Source: JAAFIP01 sp043778205 (GTDB lineage: Bacteria; Pseudomonadota; Gammaproteobacteria; Burkholderiales; Burkholderiaceae_C). From it: 37,592 nucleotides of DNA. This document shows, one piece after another, positions 8,692 through 18,026 of the stretch. Each line of letters starts with the position of its first letter. Positions within the stretch are counted from its first letter, which is position 1. The notes under the pieces were generated by a model. The model did not search any database. It saw only the letters and a program-made list of their open reading frames with translations, and was not told the DNA's origin. Where the stretch lies: assembly GCA_043778205.1 (NCBI GenBank), contig JAYWGO010000181.1:1-37592 (forward strand), read 5' to 3'. Made by a program: the position numbers and the translations under genes.

Positions 8692-9087
8692 ATGATCGCT
8701 ATTGAAGAAAATGAGGTTGAAATCACCGCCATTCGCGCGCAAGGTGCAGGGGGCCAAAACGTCAACAAGGTGTCTAGCGCGATTCACCTGCGCTTTGACA
8801 TACCCGCATCCAGCCTGCCCGATGGCGTAAAACAGCGCCTACTGGCGTTACGCGACAGTCGCATTACGCAAGATGGCGTGCTAATTTTAAAAGCGCAAAG
8901 CCACCGCACCCAAGATGCCAACCGCATGGACGCTTTTGCGCGCCTGCACGAGATTGTGGCCAGCGTAGAGACTGCGCCCACCGTGCGACGCGCTACCAAG
9001 CCCAGCTATGGGGCCAAGCAGCGGCGCTTAGAGGGCAAGAGCCAGCGTTCAGAAACCAAAATCTTGCGCTCAAAAGTAAGAGATTGA
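8692..9087 (+). CDS. arfB: Alternative ribosome-rescue factor, peptidyl-tRNA hydrolase ArfB (YaeJ)
   Basis: Releases peptides from ribosomes stalled at mRNA ends. The GGQ catalytic motif is present in RAQGAGGQNVNKVSSAIHLR near residues 18-22. The rest of the domain-3 fold of class I release factors is short (131 residues), with no codon-recognition domains. The C-terminal tail (YGAKQRRLEGKSQRSETKIL) is rich in Lys/Arg, as needed to enter the empty mRNA channel. Length fits the family (about 140). It is divergent from the small basic gene and upstream of the A2M gene, but a structured 100-bp gap suggests separate transcription. Confidence 0.92.
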   Translation: MIAIEENEVEITAIRAQGAGGQNVNKVSSAIHLRFDIPASSLPDGVKQRLLALRDSRITQDGVLILKAQSHRTQDANRMDAFARLHEIVASVETAPTVRRATKPSYGAKQRRLEGKSQRSETKILRSKVRD

Positions 9088-9100
9088 AACCATGCGGCCT

Positions 9101-9136
9101 GCAGCGCAAAACTGCACGGTGCAAACCCTGCGCTGC
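9101..9136 (+). terminator. Nested stem-loop after arfB
   Basis: GCAGCGCA (9101-9108) pairs with TGCGCTGC (9129-9136), and inside it TGCA-cgg-TGCA (9113-9123) forms a second stem. It lies 13 bp after the arfB stop and before the A2M start. No T-run follows, so termination is uncertain; a 3'-end stability structure is equally possible. Its presence argues against an A2M start at 9092. Confidence 0.4.
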
Positions 9137-9187
9137 CGATTGGGTGCCATTGTTTCAGGTTACGCTTGCTGCATATTGAAAGCGAGC

Positions 9188-12100
9188 ATGACAAAAACTA
9201 ACAAAATACTGGCCCTGGTAGTGGCCAGCACATTCCAGTGCGCCTGGGCTTTGCAAATTAGCAGCCTGTCCCCCCAAGGCGAAGTAGCCCAAGTGCGGCA
9301 AATAGTGGCTAAGTTTGACCAAGCTGCCGTGGCCTTTGGCGACCCCAAAGCCCCCACGCCCTTGGCAGTAAGCTGCAGCGATGCACAGGCAAGCAAAGGC
9401 AATGGCCGCTGGACCAGCGAGCGCGAATGGGCCTATGAGTTTGACAACGACCTGCCCCCTGGCGTGCGCTGTACGGTGCAAGTGGCCGGTAACTTCAAAG
9501 GCCCCAAGGCAGAAGCCATCAGCGGCAGCACCAATTTTGCCTTCAGCACCGGCGGCCCTTTTGTGCGCAGAATTTCACCCAGCACGGGCAGCCGCATTGA
9601 CGAAGAACAGTTCTTTGTCCTAGAACTCAATGGCGCAGCCAGCCCGGCCACGCTGCAAAATAACCTGTGGTGCGCCGTACAGGGCGTGGGCGAACGCGTA
9701 GGCTTGAAAATGATCGATGCCAGCGCCCGCACCGACCTGCTCAAAGCGCTGGGCTACGACAAAGTAGCCCAGGCAGACCCAGACCGCTACCTCACCTTGG
9801 CCTGTAATCGCCGCCTCAATCCGTCCGGCAATGTGAGCGTGGTGTTCGGCAAAGGCATAGCCACGCCCAGCGGTGTGGCCAACAAAGTAGAAAAGCGCTT
9901 TAACTTCAAAGTGCGCGAACCGTTCATGGCCAACTTTACCTGCGAGCGCGAAAACGCCCAGTCACCCTGCTTGCCGATCAGCAGCATGGTGCTGCGTTTT
10001 AACGCTCCGGTGAGCAGCAAGCTGGCCAACAGCATTGTGCTTAAGGGGCCTAAGCAGAGCTTTAAACCCGAGATCGACAAAAGCGATGCTGATGACAACA
10101 CCATCAACGCCATTACCTTCAAAGGCCCGTTCACCGAAGACAGCAGCTTCAGTATCGAGCTGCCCAAAGGCTTTGTCGATGCCTCGGGCCGCACACTGCA
10201 AAATGCAGCCTCGTTCCCATTGGCCACCAAAACAGGCGGACAACCTCCGTTGGCCAAGTTTGCCGCCAGCAGCTTTGGTGTGCTAGAGCGGTTTGCCGAG
10301 CCAGGCACGTCAAGCTTTGCGCTGCTGCCAGTCACTTTGCGCAATGTAGAGTCAGATTTGAAAGTGCAGTCTCTGCGCCCAGGAGGTAGCGTAACTGACC
10401 TGCAGGTGAAAACCGACGCTGAGATCATTGCGTGGTACCGCAAAGTGACCAATGCCAACGACCGTAACCGCGAGTCACGCGAGACCCAACTGCTGGCCAA
10501 AGTAGGCAACACCCGCAAACTGGAACTTCCCAGCCCGCCCCAAGGGCAGACTCGCCCATTTGAAGTAGTGGGCATACCGCTGCCGGCAGGCTTTCATGTA
10601 GTGGAGATTGCCTCGCAAAGGCTAGGGCAAGCTTTGTTAGACGAAAAGCTGGGTGCCAAACGCACGATGTATGTGCGCAGCACAGCCTTGGTAACTAACC
10701 TGGGCGTGCACTTTAAGCTAGGCCGCGAAAACGCTGCCGTGTGGGTTACCACCCTAGACAAAGCTGCCGTGGTTGCAGGCGCAAGGGTGCGTGTGTCAGA
10801 CTGCAAAGGCACTGAACTGGCCACCGGCACCACAGATGCCAAAGGTATCGCCATGGTCAAAGGCTTGTCCAGCGAACCACCGCGCTGCGATGGCGGCGGA
10901 GAAGGCAACAACAGCTATTTTGTCAGCGCGCGCCACACAGGCGCAGACGGTATAGAAGATATGGCCTTTACCTGGAGCGACTGGCAACGCGGCATAGAGC
11001 CCTACCGATTTAACTTGCCCAGCAGCCGCAAAGCCAGCAGCGACGAAGTGGTTCACACTATTTTTGACCGCATGCTGCTGCGCGCTGGCGAGACCGTGTC
11101 GATGAAGCACCTCATGCGTGCGCAAGGCCTGCAAGGCTTTAGTGTGCCCAGCGCAGGGCCTAAAACCATGGTCGTTACCCACACTGGCAGCGGCCAGCAG
11201 TACAAACAAGCTTTGGTTTGGCGCAAAACACCCAGCGGCGGCTACAGCGCCGAAACTACATTTGCTATTCCACCTGCAGCTAAGCTGGGCGTGTACACCG
11301 TGCAGCTAGACTACGGCCCGACTGACCGCAAAACACCCGCCAGAGGCAGCTCTGAAGACGAAGAAAATGACACGGACGGCACCTTCAGCACAGGGCAGTT
11401 TCGCGTAGAGGAGTTTCGCCTGCCCGTGCTGGAAGGCAGCGTGCTTCCAGTGGATAAAAATCCTTTGGTCAATGCTAAAACTGTAGCCACCGCAGTCCAA
11501 ATTAACTACGTCTCGGGCGGCCCGGCTGTTAACCTGCCGGTGCGGGTGTCGGCCTTGGTACGCAGCAAATACCTAAGCTACCCTGAGTTTGAGGCTTACA
11601 CGTTCGATCCACCGCGCCAAGCTGATAGTTTGGACAGCGCCAGCAGCGACGAAAGCCACAGCGCCAGCAGCGACGAAAGCCACAGCGCAAGCAGCGGCGA
11701 CAACAAAGTAGTGGCCGACAAACTGGCACTCACACTAGACAAAGCTGGCAGTGGCAAAGTCACCATCGAAGGCCTGCCCCGAGCCAAGCGGCCCAAAGAG
11801 CTGCTGCTAGAAGCCACCTACGCTGACCCCAACGGCGAGGTGCAAACCATTCGCAGCACCCACACCTTGTGGCCTGCCGCAGTGGTTGCCGGCATTCGCA
11901 CCGAGGGCTGGGTGTCTGCCAGCCAAAAGATCAAGTTCCAAACGCTGGCGCTGGACTTGTCGGGCAAGCCGCAAGCTGGCGTGAGCATGGAAGTTGGCGC
12001 TGTAACCCGCACCACTACCACCACCCGCAAACGCATGGTGGGCGGCTTTTACAGCTACGACAATAAAACTGAAACCAAAGATTTAGGTACTGTGTGCAGT

Positions 12101-15100
12101 GGCACCAGCGACAGCCGGGGCTTGCTTTTGTGCGAGACAAAACTCAGTGAAGCCGGTGAAGTAGAGCTGACCGTGAAAGCCAAGGACAAAAATGGCAACA
12201 TCGCCCAAGCTGCCAGCAGCGTGTGGGTTACCAAGCAAGGTGAGCTGTGGTTTGGTGGCGAAGACCACGACCGTATCGACCTGCTGCCCGAAAAAAAATC
12301 TTACCAACCAGGCGAGACCGCCAAGCTGCAAGTGCGTATGCCGTTTCGTTTCGCCACCGCCTTGGTTAGCATTGAGCGCGAAGGCATTATCGACACCCAG
12401 ATTGTGCAACTCAATGGCCAAGACCCGACCATTTACGTGAAGATTGCTGAAGGCTGGGCACCTAATGTGTATGTGTCTGCGCTGGTGCTGCGTGGGCGGC
12501 TGCGCGAGGTGCCGTGGTACAGCCTGTTTACCTGGGGCTACAAAGCACCGCGCGAATGGTGGACTGCATTTTGGTACGAGGGCCGTGAATACACCGCACC
12601 CACGGCATTGGTAGATTTAAGCAAGCCCGCCTTTCGCCTAGGCGCTACCGAGCTGCGTGTGGGCACCAAGGCACACCAGTTGGATGTAAAAGTGACAGCA
12701 AATAAAGAAAGCTATGCCGTGCGCAGCACCGCTACCATTACCATCAGCGCCAAGCTGCCCAACGGGCAACCTGCAGCCAATGCCGAGGTGGCTTTGGCCG
12801 CCGTAGACCAAGCGCTGCTGGAACTCATGCCCAACACCAGCTGGGGCCTGCTAGAGGCCATGCTGCAGCGGCGCAGCTGGGGTGTGCAAACATCTACCGC
12901 ACAAATGGAGATTATTGGCCGCAGGCACTATGGCCGCAAGGCTGTGCCACCCGGTGGTGGTGGTGGCCGCGGGGCTACGCGTGAGCTGCTAGACACTTTG
13001 CTGCTGTGGAACCCGCGTGTGCTGTTAGATGCCAACGGCCAAGCCGTGGTCAATGTGCCGCTGAACGATGCCATCACCAGTTTTAAAATTGTGGCGGTGG
13101 CCGATGTAGGTGTTGGCATGTTTGGCACCGGGCAAACCACCATTCGCGCTACGCAAGACTTGCAAATCATCAGCGGCCTGCCTCCTCTGGTGCGTGAAGA
13201 CGACCAGTACCGCGCGCAAATTACCTTGCGCAACACCACCAAGGCGGCCATGAAAGTGGAAGTTGTGCCGCGCGTAACTTTGATCGAGGTCAAAGCGCAA
13301 ACGGTTGACATTCCTGCGGGCGAGTCGCGCGAGGTGGCGTGGGACGTGACCGCGCCGCCGCAGCTGGCGCAGGTGCGCAGCGAAGTGATTTTGTGGGAGA
13401 TTGAGGCTAAGGACACCCTCAGCGGCGCACGCGATGCGCTCAAGGCGCGCCAGCGCATTACGTTTGCCGTACCGCTGACCGTGCAGCAGGCCACCCTGGT
13501 GCAGGTAGACAGTGCTTTTAGTTTAGACGTGCAGCAGCCCGCAGACAGCATTGCAGGGCGCGGCGGCCTCAAGCTGGCGCTGCAGCCCAAACTGGCCGAG
13601 GGCATGCCAGGCGTGCGCGACTATTTTGCCAACTACCCGTTTATTTGCCTAGAACAAAAAACCAGCAAATCGGTGGGCCTGCGTGATGCCAAGCTGTGGC
13701 AAAGTGTGGCCGCGCAAATACCAACCTACCTTGACAAAGATGGTTTGGCCAACTACTTCCCACCGCGTGCGGGCGACGACAACCGGGGCAGCGACACGCT
13801 AACGGCGTATCTGCTGGCTGCCACCCATGAGGCCTCTGGCATAGATGCCAACTTTAGCATTCCAGATGTTTCGCGTGCGGCGATGGAAAAAGGGTTAATC
13901 GCCTTTGTAGAAGGCAAAATTCAACGCGACTTCTGGAGCCCGCAAAAAGACCTGGACGTGCGCAAGATTGCCGCCATTGAGGCGCTGTCGCGTTACGGCC
14001 GAGCCAACGCACGCCTGTTGGGCAGCATCACCATTGCGCCGAACCAATGGCCTACGCACGCGGTGATTGATTGGCTTAATATACTGCGCCGAACCAAAGA
14101 TGCACCTAAGCGCGATGAACGCATGGCCGAGGCCACACAAATACTGAAAGGTCGCCTGTCCTACCAAGGCACCAAGATGGTCTTTAGCACCGAAAAAGAC
14201 GACTACTGGTGGTGGCTAATGCAAAGCGGCGATGCCAACACCGCCAAACTGATTTTGTCGGTGTTAGACGACCCGGCCTGGAAAGACGACATGCCGCGCT
14301 TGGCCAACGGCTTTATCGCACGCCAGCAGCGCGGTGCCTGGCTTACCACCACCGCCAACCTGTGGGGCGGCTTGGCGCTGGAGAAGTTTTCTGCTGTGTT
14401 TGAAGCTACCCCTGTTGCGGGCTTTACCGCCGCCAACATGGGTGCAGGCAAGGCCGCAGTGGACTGGAGCCGGGTCGAGCGCATCAAAGCCACAGACCCG
14501 GAGGGCGAAAAGCACCAAGGCACTTGGTTTGGCGCACCGGCAGCGCCTGGCAATCTGCGCAACAACAGCATGTTCTTGCCGTGGTCAGCCGCCAAAGACA
14601 CTTTGAGCGTGACCCACACGGGCAGCGGTAAGCCCTGGCTTACCCTCCAGTCGGTGGCAGCAGTGCAGCTCAAAGCCCCGTTCAATGCTGGCTACCAGCT
14701 AAGCAAAACCATCACCCCCGTGGAGCAAGCTGTTAAAGGCCAGTACAGCCGAGGCGATGTGCTGCGCATTACGCTGGAGGTGAACGCCAGCACCGACATG
14801 ACCTGGGTGGCCCTCACCGACCCCATTCCCGGTGGTTCGACCATCTTGGGCGGCGGCCTAGGCCGCGACTCGGAGATCGCCACCAAAGACGAACGTAAAA
14901 GTGGCAGTGCCTGGGCTGCGTTTGAAGAGCGCAGCTTTGAGAGCTACCGTGCGTACTACGAGTACGTACCCAAAGGCAAATTTACTTTGGAGTACACCGT
15001 GCGCTTAAACAATGTGGGCGAGTTTGCCATGCCGCCCACACGGGTGGAAGCCATGTACGCGCCTGAGATGTTTGGCGAGTCGCCCAACGCGCGGGTAAAG

Positions 15101-15115
15101 GTGCTGGGCAAGTAA
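9188..15115 (+). CDS. Bacterial alpha-2-macroglobulin (YfhM type), thioester-containing
   Basis: Very large periplasmic protein (1975 residues) proposed to trap proteases that breach the envelope. The start is ATG 9188, giving the signal peptide MTKTNKILALVVASTFQCAWA and a cleavage site after AWA; an earlier in-frame ATG (9092) would bury it. The N-terminal half holds macroglobulin beta-sandwich domains. The A2M core includes the AAVDQALLEL region and a glycine-rich loop (PGGGGGRG, coded near 12950). The thioester motif CLEQ is intact at residues 1487-1490 in NYPFICLEQKTSK, followed by the alpha-helical thioester domain (YFPPRAGDD) and a C-terminal receptor-like domain. E. coli YfhM is a lipoprotein; here no lipobox is seen. 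The stop abuts the pbpC start, the classic A2M-PBP1C pairing. An eight-residue repeat lies at 11636-11701. Confidence 0.93.
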   Translation: MTKTNKILALVVASTFQCAWALQISSLSPQGEVAQVRQIVAKFDQAAVAFGDPKAPTPLAVSCSDAQASKGNGRWTSEREWAYEFDNDLPPGVRCTVQVAGNFKGPKAEAISGSTNFAFSTGGPFVRRISPSTGSRIDEEQFFVLELNGAASPATLQNNLWCAVQGVGERVGLKMIDASARTDLLKALGYDKVAQADPDRYLTLACNRRLNPSGNVSVVFGKGIATPSGVANKVEKRFNFKVREPFMANFTCERENAQSPCLPISSMVLRFNAPVSSKLANSIVLKGPKQSFKPEIDKSDADDNTINAITFKGPFTEDSSFSIELPKGFVDASGRTLQNAASFPLATKTGGQPPLAKFAASSFGVLERFAEPGTSSFALLPVTLRNVESDLKVQSLRPGGSVTDLQVKTDAEIIAWYRKVTNANDRNRESRETQLLAKVGNTRKLELPSPPQGQTRPFEVVGIPLPAGFHVVEIASQRLGQALLDEKLGAKRTMYVRSTALVTNLGVHFKLGRENAAVWVTTLDKAAVVAGARVRVSDCKGTELATGTTDAKGIAMVKGLSSEPPRCDGGGEGNNSYFVSARHTGADGIEDMAFTWSDWQRGIEPYRFNLPSSRKASSDEVVHTIFDRMLLRAGETVSMKHLMRAQGLQGFSVPSAGPKTMVVTHTGSGQQYKQALVWRKTPSGGYSAETTFAIPPAAKLGVYTVQLDYGPTDRKTPARGSSEDEENDTDGTFSTGQFRVEEFRLPVLEGSVLPVDKNPLVNAKTVATAVQINYVSGGPAVNLPVRVSALVRSKYLSYPEFEAYTFDPPRQADSLDSASSDESHSASSDESHSASSGDNKVVADKLALTLDKAGSGKVTIEGLPRAKRPKELLLEATYADPNGEVQTIRSTHTLWPAAVVAGIRTEGWVSASQKIKFQTLALDLSGKPQAGVSMEVGAVTRTTTTTRKRMVGGFYSYDNKTETKDLGTVCSGTSDSRGLLLCETKLSEAGEVELTVKAKDKNGNIAQAASSVWVTKQGELWFGGEDHDRIDLLPEKKSYQPGETAKLQVRMPFRFATALVSIEREGIIDTQIVQLNGQDPTIYVKIAEGWAPNVYVSALVLRGRLREVPWYSLFTWGYKAPREWWTAFWYEGREYTAPTALVDLSKPAFRLGATELRVGTKAHQLDVKVTANKESYAVRSTATITISAKLPNGQPAANAEVALAAVDQALLELMPNTSWGLLEAMLQRRSWGVQTSTAQMEIIGRRHYGRKAVPPGGGGGRGATRELLDTLLLWNPRVLLDANGQAVVNVPLNDAITSFKIVAVADVGVGMFGTGQTTIRATQDLQIISGLPPLVREDDQYRAQITLRNTTKAAMKVEVVPRVTLIEVKAQTVDIPAGESREVAWDVTAPPQLAQVRSEVILWEIEAKDTLSGARDALKARQRITFAVPLTVQQATLVQVDSAFSLDVQQPADSIAGRGGLKLALQPKLAEGMPGVRDYFANYPFICLEQKTSKSVGLRDAKLWQSVAAQIPTYLDKDGLANYFPPRAGDDNRGSDTLTAYLLAATHEASGIDANFSIPDVSRAAMEKGLIAFVEGKIQRDFWSPQKDLDVRKIAAIEALSRYGRANARLLGSITIAPNQWPTHAVIDWLNILRRTKDAPKRDERMAEATQILKGRLSYQGTKMVFSTEKDDYWWWLMQSGDANTAKLILSVLDDPAWKDDMPRLANGFIARQQRGAWLTTTANLWGGLALEKFSAVFEATPVAGFTAANMGAGKAAVDWSRVERIKATDPEGEKHQGTWFGAPAAPGNLRNNSMFLPWSAAKDTLSVTHTGSGKPWLTLQSVAAVQLKAPFNAGYQLSKTITPVEQAVKGQYSRGDVLRITLEVNASTDMTWVALTDPIPGGSTILGGGLGRDSEIATKDERKSGSAWAAFEERSFESYRAYYEYVPKGKFTLEYTVRLNNVGEFAMPPTRVEAMYAPEMFGESPNARVKVLGK
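11636..11701 (+). repeat. In-frame 24-bp tandem repeat inside the A2M gene
   Basis: Two identical 24-bp units (11636-11659 and 11660-11683) and a partial third (to 11701) encode SASSDESH twice then SASSGD. The insert is hydrophilic, Ser/Asp/Glu rich, and sits in a macroglobulin domain of the N-terminal half, probably in a surface loop. Unit length divisible by three allows copy-number change without frameshift. Confidence 0.85.
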
Positions 15116-17347
15116 ATGGGCCAGGTAGAGCGCAAAATGGCCCAAAATGCAATAGCTATTATTTTAATAGCTGCTTGTGCAGCAAATGCTTGGGCGATAG
15201 GCACTTTTGAGCAAGAAAAGAAGGCTTTTACTTCATCAGAAAGCCTGCTGCTGGACCGCCATGGCGAAGTCATCCACCGCCTGCGCACCGACAACAGTGT
15301 GCGGCGTGGGCAGTGGGTGGCACTGGCCGATATATCGCCTGCGCTGCGCACGGCCATGGTGCTCAGTGAAGACAAGCGCTTTTATGAGCACAGCGGCGTA
15401 GATTGGCGGGCGGTCTCAGCCGCTGCGTGGGGCAATGTGCTGAACCAGCGCACGCGCGGTGCCTCTACACTGTCGATGCAATTGGCCAGCTTGGTGGAAG
15501 ACGGGCCGCGCAAGGGCCGAATTGAAGGTTCTCCCCACGACACTGGGCGGCGCAACATCGTGGACAAAGCCGGTCAAGCGATTTCGGCCACCCTGCTGGA
15601 GCGCACTTGGCGCAAAGACCACATCCTAGAAGCCTATTTGAACTTGGTGCCCTTCAGAGGCGAGCTACAAGGCATTGACGCGCTCAGCCGCACGCTGTTT
15701 GGCAAAGCCGCCCATGGCCTGGACGAGCGTGAGGCAGCGATCACGGCGGCCCTTGTGCGCGCGCCCAATGCAGGTGCCAAAGCCGTGGCACTGCGGGCCT
15801 GCGGCGTGCTTAAAGCGATGCAAAGCGCTGACGGTGCCCACTGTGATGCCGTGCTGGCCTTTACCGAGGCCGCGCTACCGCGCAAAGCCTTTGCGCCAAG
15901 TGACGGCATTGCGCCGCACTTAGCGCGCCAGCTTTTAAAAATTGAGCTACAGCGCAGTAGCACACAAGCCGCAATACAGCCCAACACACTGCCTGCGCAA
16001 AAACCCGTGCGCAGCACACTGGACGCTAAGCTGCAGCGCTTTGCCAACCAAACCTTGCAACAGCATCTGCAAGAGCTGCAAGGCCGCAATGTTGAAGACG
16101 GCGCAGTGGTGGTAATAGACAACGCCAGCGGCGACGTGCTGGCCTATGTAGGCTCGTCGGGCGAGCTGGGCGATGCGCGCGAGGTAGACCAAGCCAGCGC
16201 ACTGCGCCAAGCGGGCTCCACACTCAAACCGTTTCTCTACGCTCAGGCGATTGCCGAGAAGCGCCTCACGGCCGCATCGCTGGTAGACGACAGCGCGGCG
16301 CAAATCCCTACCGCCAGCGGCCTGTACATTCCGCAAAACTACGACCGCAGCTTCAAAGGCTGGGTGTCGGTGCGCACAGCACTGGGCGCGTCGCTTAACG
16401 TGCCCGCAGTGCGCACACTGGTGATGGTGAGCCCCGATGCGTTTGCACGGCAGCTGCTGGCGTTGGGCTTACCGCTGAAAAACGAAGGTGATTTTTACGG
16501 CTACAGCTTGGCGCTGGGCAGCGCCGACGTGAGCCTGCTGAGCCTGACCAATGCCTACCGTGCGCTGGCCAATGGTGGCCGCTGCAGCGCACCGTCTTTG
16601 CAGCCGCACGCCAGCGCGGCCCTGAAAGACTGCCTCGACCCCAAAGCCAGCTTCATCGTGAGCGATATTTTGCGCGACCCTATGGCCAGAGCCCGCACCT
16701 TTGGCACCGACAGTGTGCTGGCCACCCGCATCAACGCCGCCGTAAAAACTGGCACCAGCAAAGACATGCGCGACAACTGGGCAATAGGCTACAGCAGCCG
16801 GTTCACGGTAGGCGTGTGGGTAGGCAACGCCAGTGGCGCAAGCATGTGGGACGTAAGTGGCACTACCGGTGCAGCGCCGGTATGGGCCGCGCTGGTGCAG
16901 TACCTGCACCCACGCGGTGACGTGCAAGCCAACGCTGCCATCCCAGCAGGTGTGGTGCAAGTGGCCACCCAGTACACCAAAGCGCAGGAAGCTTCGCGCA
17001 ACGAATGGTTCATCGCTGGCACAGAGCAGGCTGTGATTGCAGATGATGCCACCCTCACAGCCACAGGCCGCATCTTGCAGCCTGCTGCAGGCAGCATTAT
17101 TGCGCTTGACCCCGACATTCCACCCCAGCGCCAGCGCTTGCAACTGCTCTCTGACCAGGCCAACGGGCAATGGCGCATCAGCGGCAAGCCGGTGGGCCAA
17201 GGCAGCAAAGCGCAGTGGATGCCGTGGCCGGGCAGGCATGTGATTGAGCTGATGGATGCGCGCGGGAACGTGCTTGACGAGGTGCGCATTGAAGTGCGCG
17301 GCGCGGCATTTAAAAAGCCAGAGCGTGATTTGGCCAGTGCGAAATAG
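15116..17347 (+). CDS. pbpC: Penicillin-binding protein 1C
   Basis: Bifunctional periplasmic peptidoglycan synthase. The glycosyltransferase (GT51) domain has catalytic E85 in LSEDKRFYEHSGVDW and GASTLSMQLA. The transpeptidase domain has S368-T-L-K371 in AGSTLKPF, a GASLNVP element and K544-T-G. A PBP1C-type C-terminal domain follows (from about residue 655). The first ATG (15116) directly follows the A2M stop; a second at 15137 has GGTAGAG just upstream and may be used. The only hydrophobic export segment (residues about 12-28, AIAIILIAACAANAWAIG) is encoded by a copy of dispersed repeat A, unlike the long N-terminal membrane helix of E. coli PbpC. IAAC could read as a lipobox, and AWA as a signal-peptidase I site. 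Function with A2M: wall repair after protease attack, by analogy. Confidence 0.93.
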   Translation: MGQVERKMAQNAIAIILIAACAANAWAIGTFEQEKKAFTSSESLLLDRHGEVIHRLRTDNSVRRGQWVALADISPALRTAMVLSEDKRFYEHSGVDWRAVSAAAWGNVLNQRTRGASTLSMQLASLVEDGPRKGRIEGSPHDTGRRNIVDKAGQAISATLLERTWRKDHILEAYLNLVPFRGELQGIDALSRTLFGKAAHGLDEREAAITAALVRAPNAGAKAVALRACGVLKAMQSADGAHCDAVLAFTEAALPRKAFAPSDGIAPHLARQLLKIELQRSSTQAAIQPNTLPAQKPVRSTLDAKLQRFANQTLQQHLQELQGRNVEDGAVVVIDNASGDVLAYVGSSGELGDAREVDQASALRQAGSTLKPFLYAQAIAEKRLTAASLVDDSAAQIPTASGLYIPQNYDRSFKGWVSVRTALGASLNVPAVRTLVMVSPDAFARQLLALGLPLKNEGDFYGYSLALGSADVSLLSLTNAYRALANGGRCSAPSLQPHASAALKDCLDPKASFIVSDILRDPMARARTFGTDSVLATRINAAVKTGTSKDMRDNWAIGYSSRFTVGVWVGNASGASMWDVSGTTGAAPVWAALVQYLHPRGDVQANAAIPAGVVQVATQYTKAQEASRNEWFIAGTEQAVIADDATLTATGRILQPAAGSIIALDPDIPPQRQRLQLLSDQANGQWRISGKPVGQGSKAQWMPWPGRHVIELMDARGNVLDEVRIEVRGAAFKKPERDLASAK
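15151..15202 (+). repeat. Dispersed repeat A, copy 2, within the pbpC coding sequence
   Basis: TTAATAGCTGCTTGTGCAGC followed by AAATGCTTGGGCGATAGG. It begins 35 bp after the A2M stop in sense orientation, like the other copies that follow genes, but is read in frame as the PbpC N-terminal hydrophobic segment. Compared with copy 4 the changes are concentrated at TTTCC to AATGC and T to C, converting FPWV to NAWA. Confidence 0.85.
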
Positions 17348-17364
17348 CTCTAGCTAAACAGCTA

Positions 17365-17910
17365 TTACTGTGACTGAAGAAATTTAGCAGGATCAGCTAG
17401 GGCTGCTGGATTAAAACGAACGCCCGTTTTACTAGTAGAGTTTGCCAGTTGCACGTTGCGATAATTACGTACCAACTCTTCGGTGGCGGTGGTTCGAAAC
17501 TGCATAAATGATTCACCCATCTTCAACGTATTGGATGTCACTACAGTTGCGCGCTTCTTGTTCGCAGACACCTCGATGCTGTCAATTTTGTATTCATACT
17601 CTATGGTAAGAATTGCGTCCGCTTTGTTGCCCATGTCGATAAATGACTGCCAAGTCTGTCGCGTTGCATCACAGGCTGTTTTTGCCGTATGCGTCTCTGA
17701 TGTGGTCTGGCCCATCATCAGTGCCTCTGTCTTGATCACGGCGTTTTTGGCAAATTGTTTGCACAGTGCCTCAGGGTCACGACTGAGTACGGCGTGCTGT
17801 TGCTGTTCATAAAACTGGCGCACCATGGCCTCATCCAATTTACTGCCGTCAACCAAGAAATACCAACCTGCGCCTAATAGAGCCACAATACCAAGTATAA
17901 ATTTCGCCAT
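17365..17910 (-). CDS. Small membrane-anchored or exported protein, unknown function
   Basis: I do not recognise the family. Residues 4-20 (FILGIVALLGAGWYFLV) form a single hydrophobic segment after a short basic N-terminus, so the protein is anchored in or exported across the inner membrane. The remaining 160 residues are soluble, with an alpha then beta pattern (YEQQQHAVLSRDPEALCKQF near 35-54 and strands such as ILTIEYEYKIDSIEV) that recalls NTF2/SnoaL-like folds. Two cysteines (in EALCKQF and KTACDAT) could form a disulfide. Convergent with pbpC, only 17 bp apart. Base composition is more AT-rich than the neighbours, hinting at a different history. Confidence 0.65.
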   Translation of the reverse strand: MAKFILGIVALLGAGWYFLVDGSKLDEAMVRQFYEQQQHAVLSRDPEALCKQFAKNAVIKTEALMMGQTTSETHTAKTACDATRQTWQSFIDMGNKADAILTIEYEYKIDSIEVSANKKRATVVTSNTLKMGESFMQFRTTATEELVRNYRNVQLANSTSKTGVRFNPAALADPAKFLQSQ

Positions 17911-17995
17911 TTCAAAACTCTGTTTTTATAAATATCAAAAAAATCAATACGCTCAATGCGAATTTCACAACACATTTCTAAGCAGCTAGATACTA

Positions 17996-18022
17996 TCTCA
18001 GTTTATTACACAACAACTGAGA
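17996..18022 (+). promoter_or_regulatory. Inverted repeat over the lldD-like ribosome-binding region
   Basis: TCTCAGTT (17996-18003) and AACTGAGA (18015-18022) are perfect 8-bp arms with an 11-nt AT-rich spacer, ending 4 nt before the ATG. It could be an operator or an RNA hairpin hiding the ribosome-binding site. The whole 116-bp divergent region (17911-18026) is AT-rich and must carry both promoters. Confidence 0.4.
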
Positions 18023-18026
18023 CACC

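Noticed and set aside
9092..9187. Upstream extension of the A2M protein from ATG 9092
   Set aside because: It would place 32 residues before a good signal peptide and run through a nested stem-loop.
9787..10575. 262-codon minus-strand frame opposite the A2M gene
   Set aside because: Ser/Leu-rich antisense reading with no motif; the A2M frame is continuous here.
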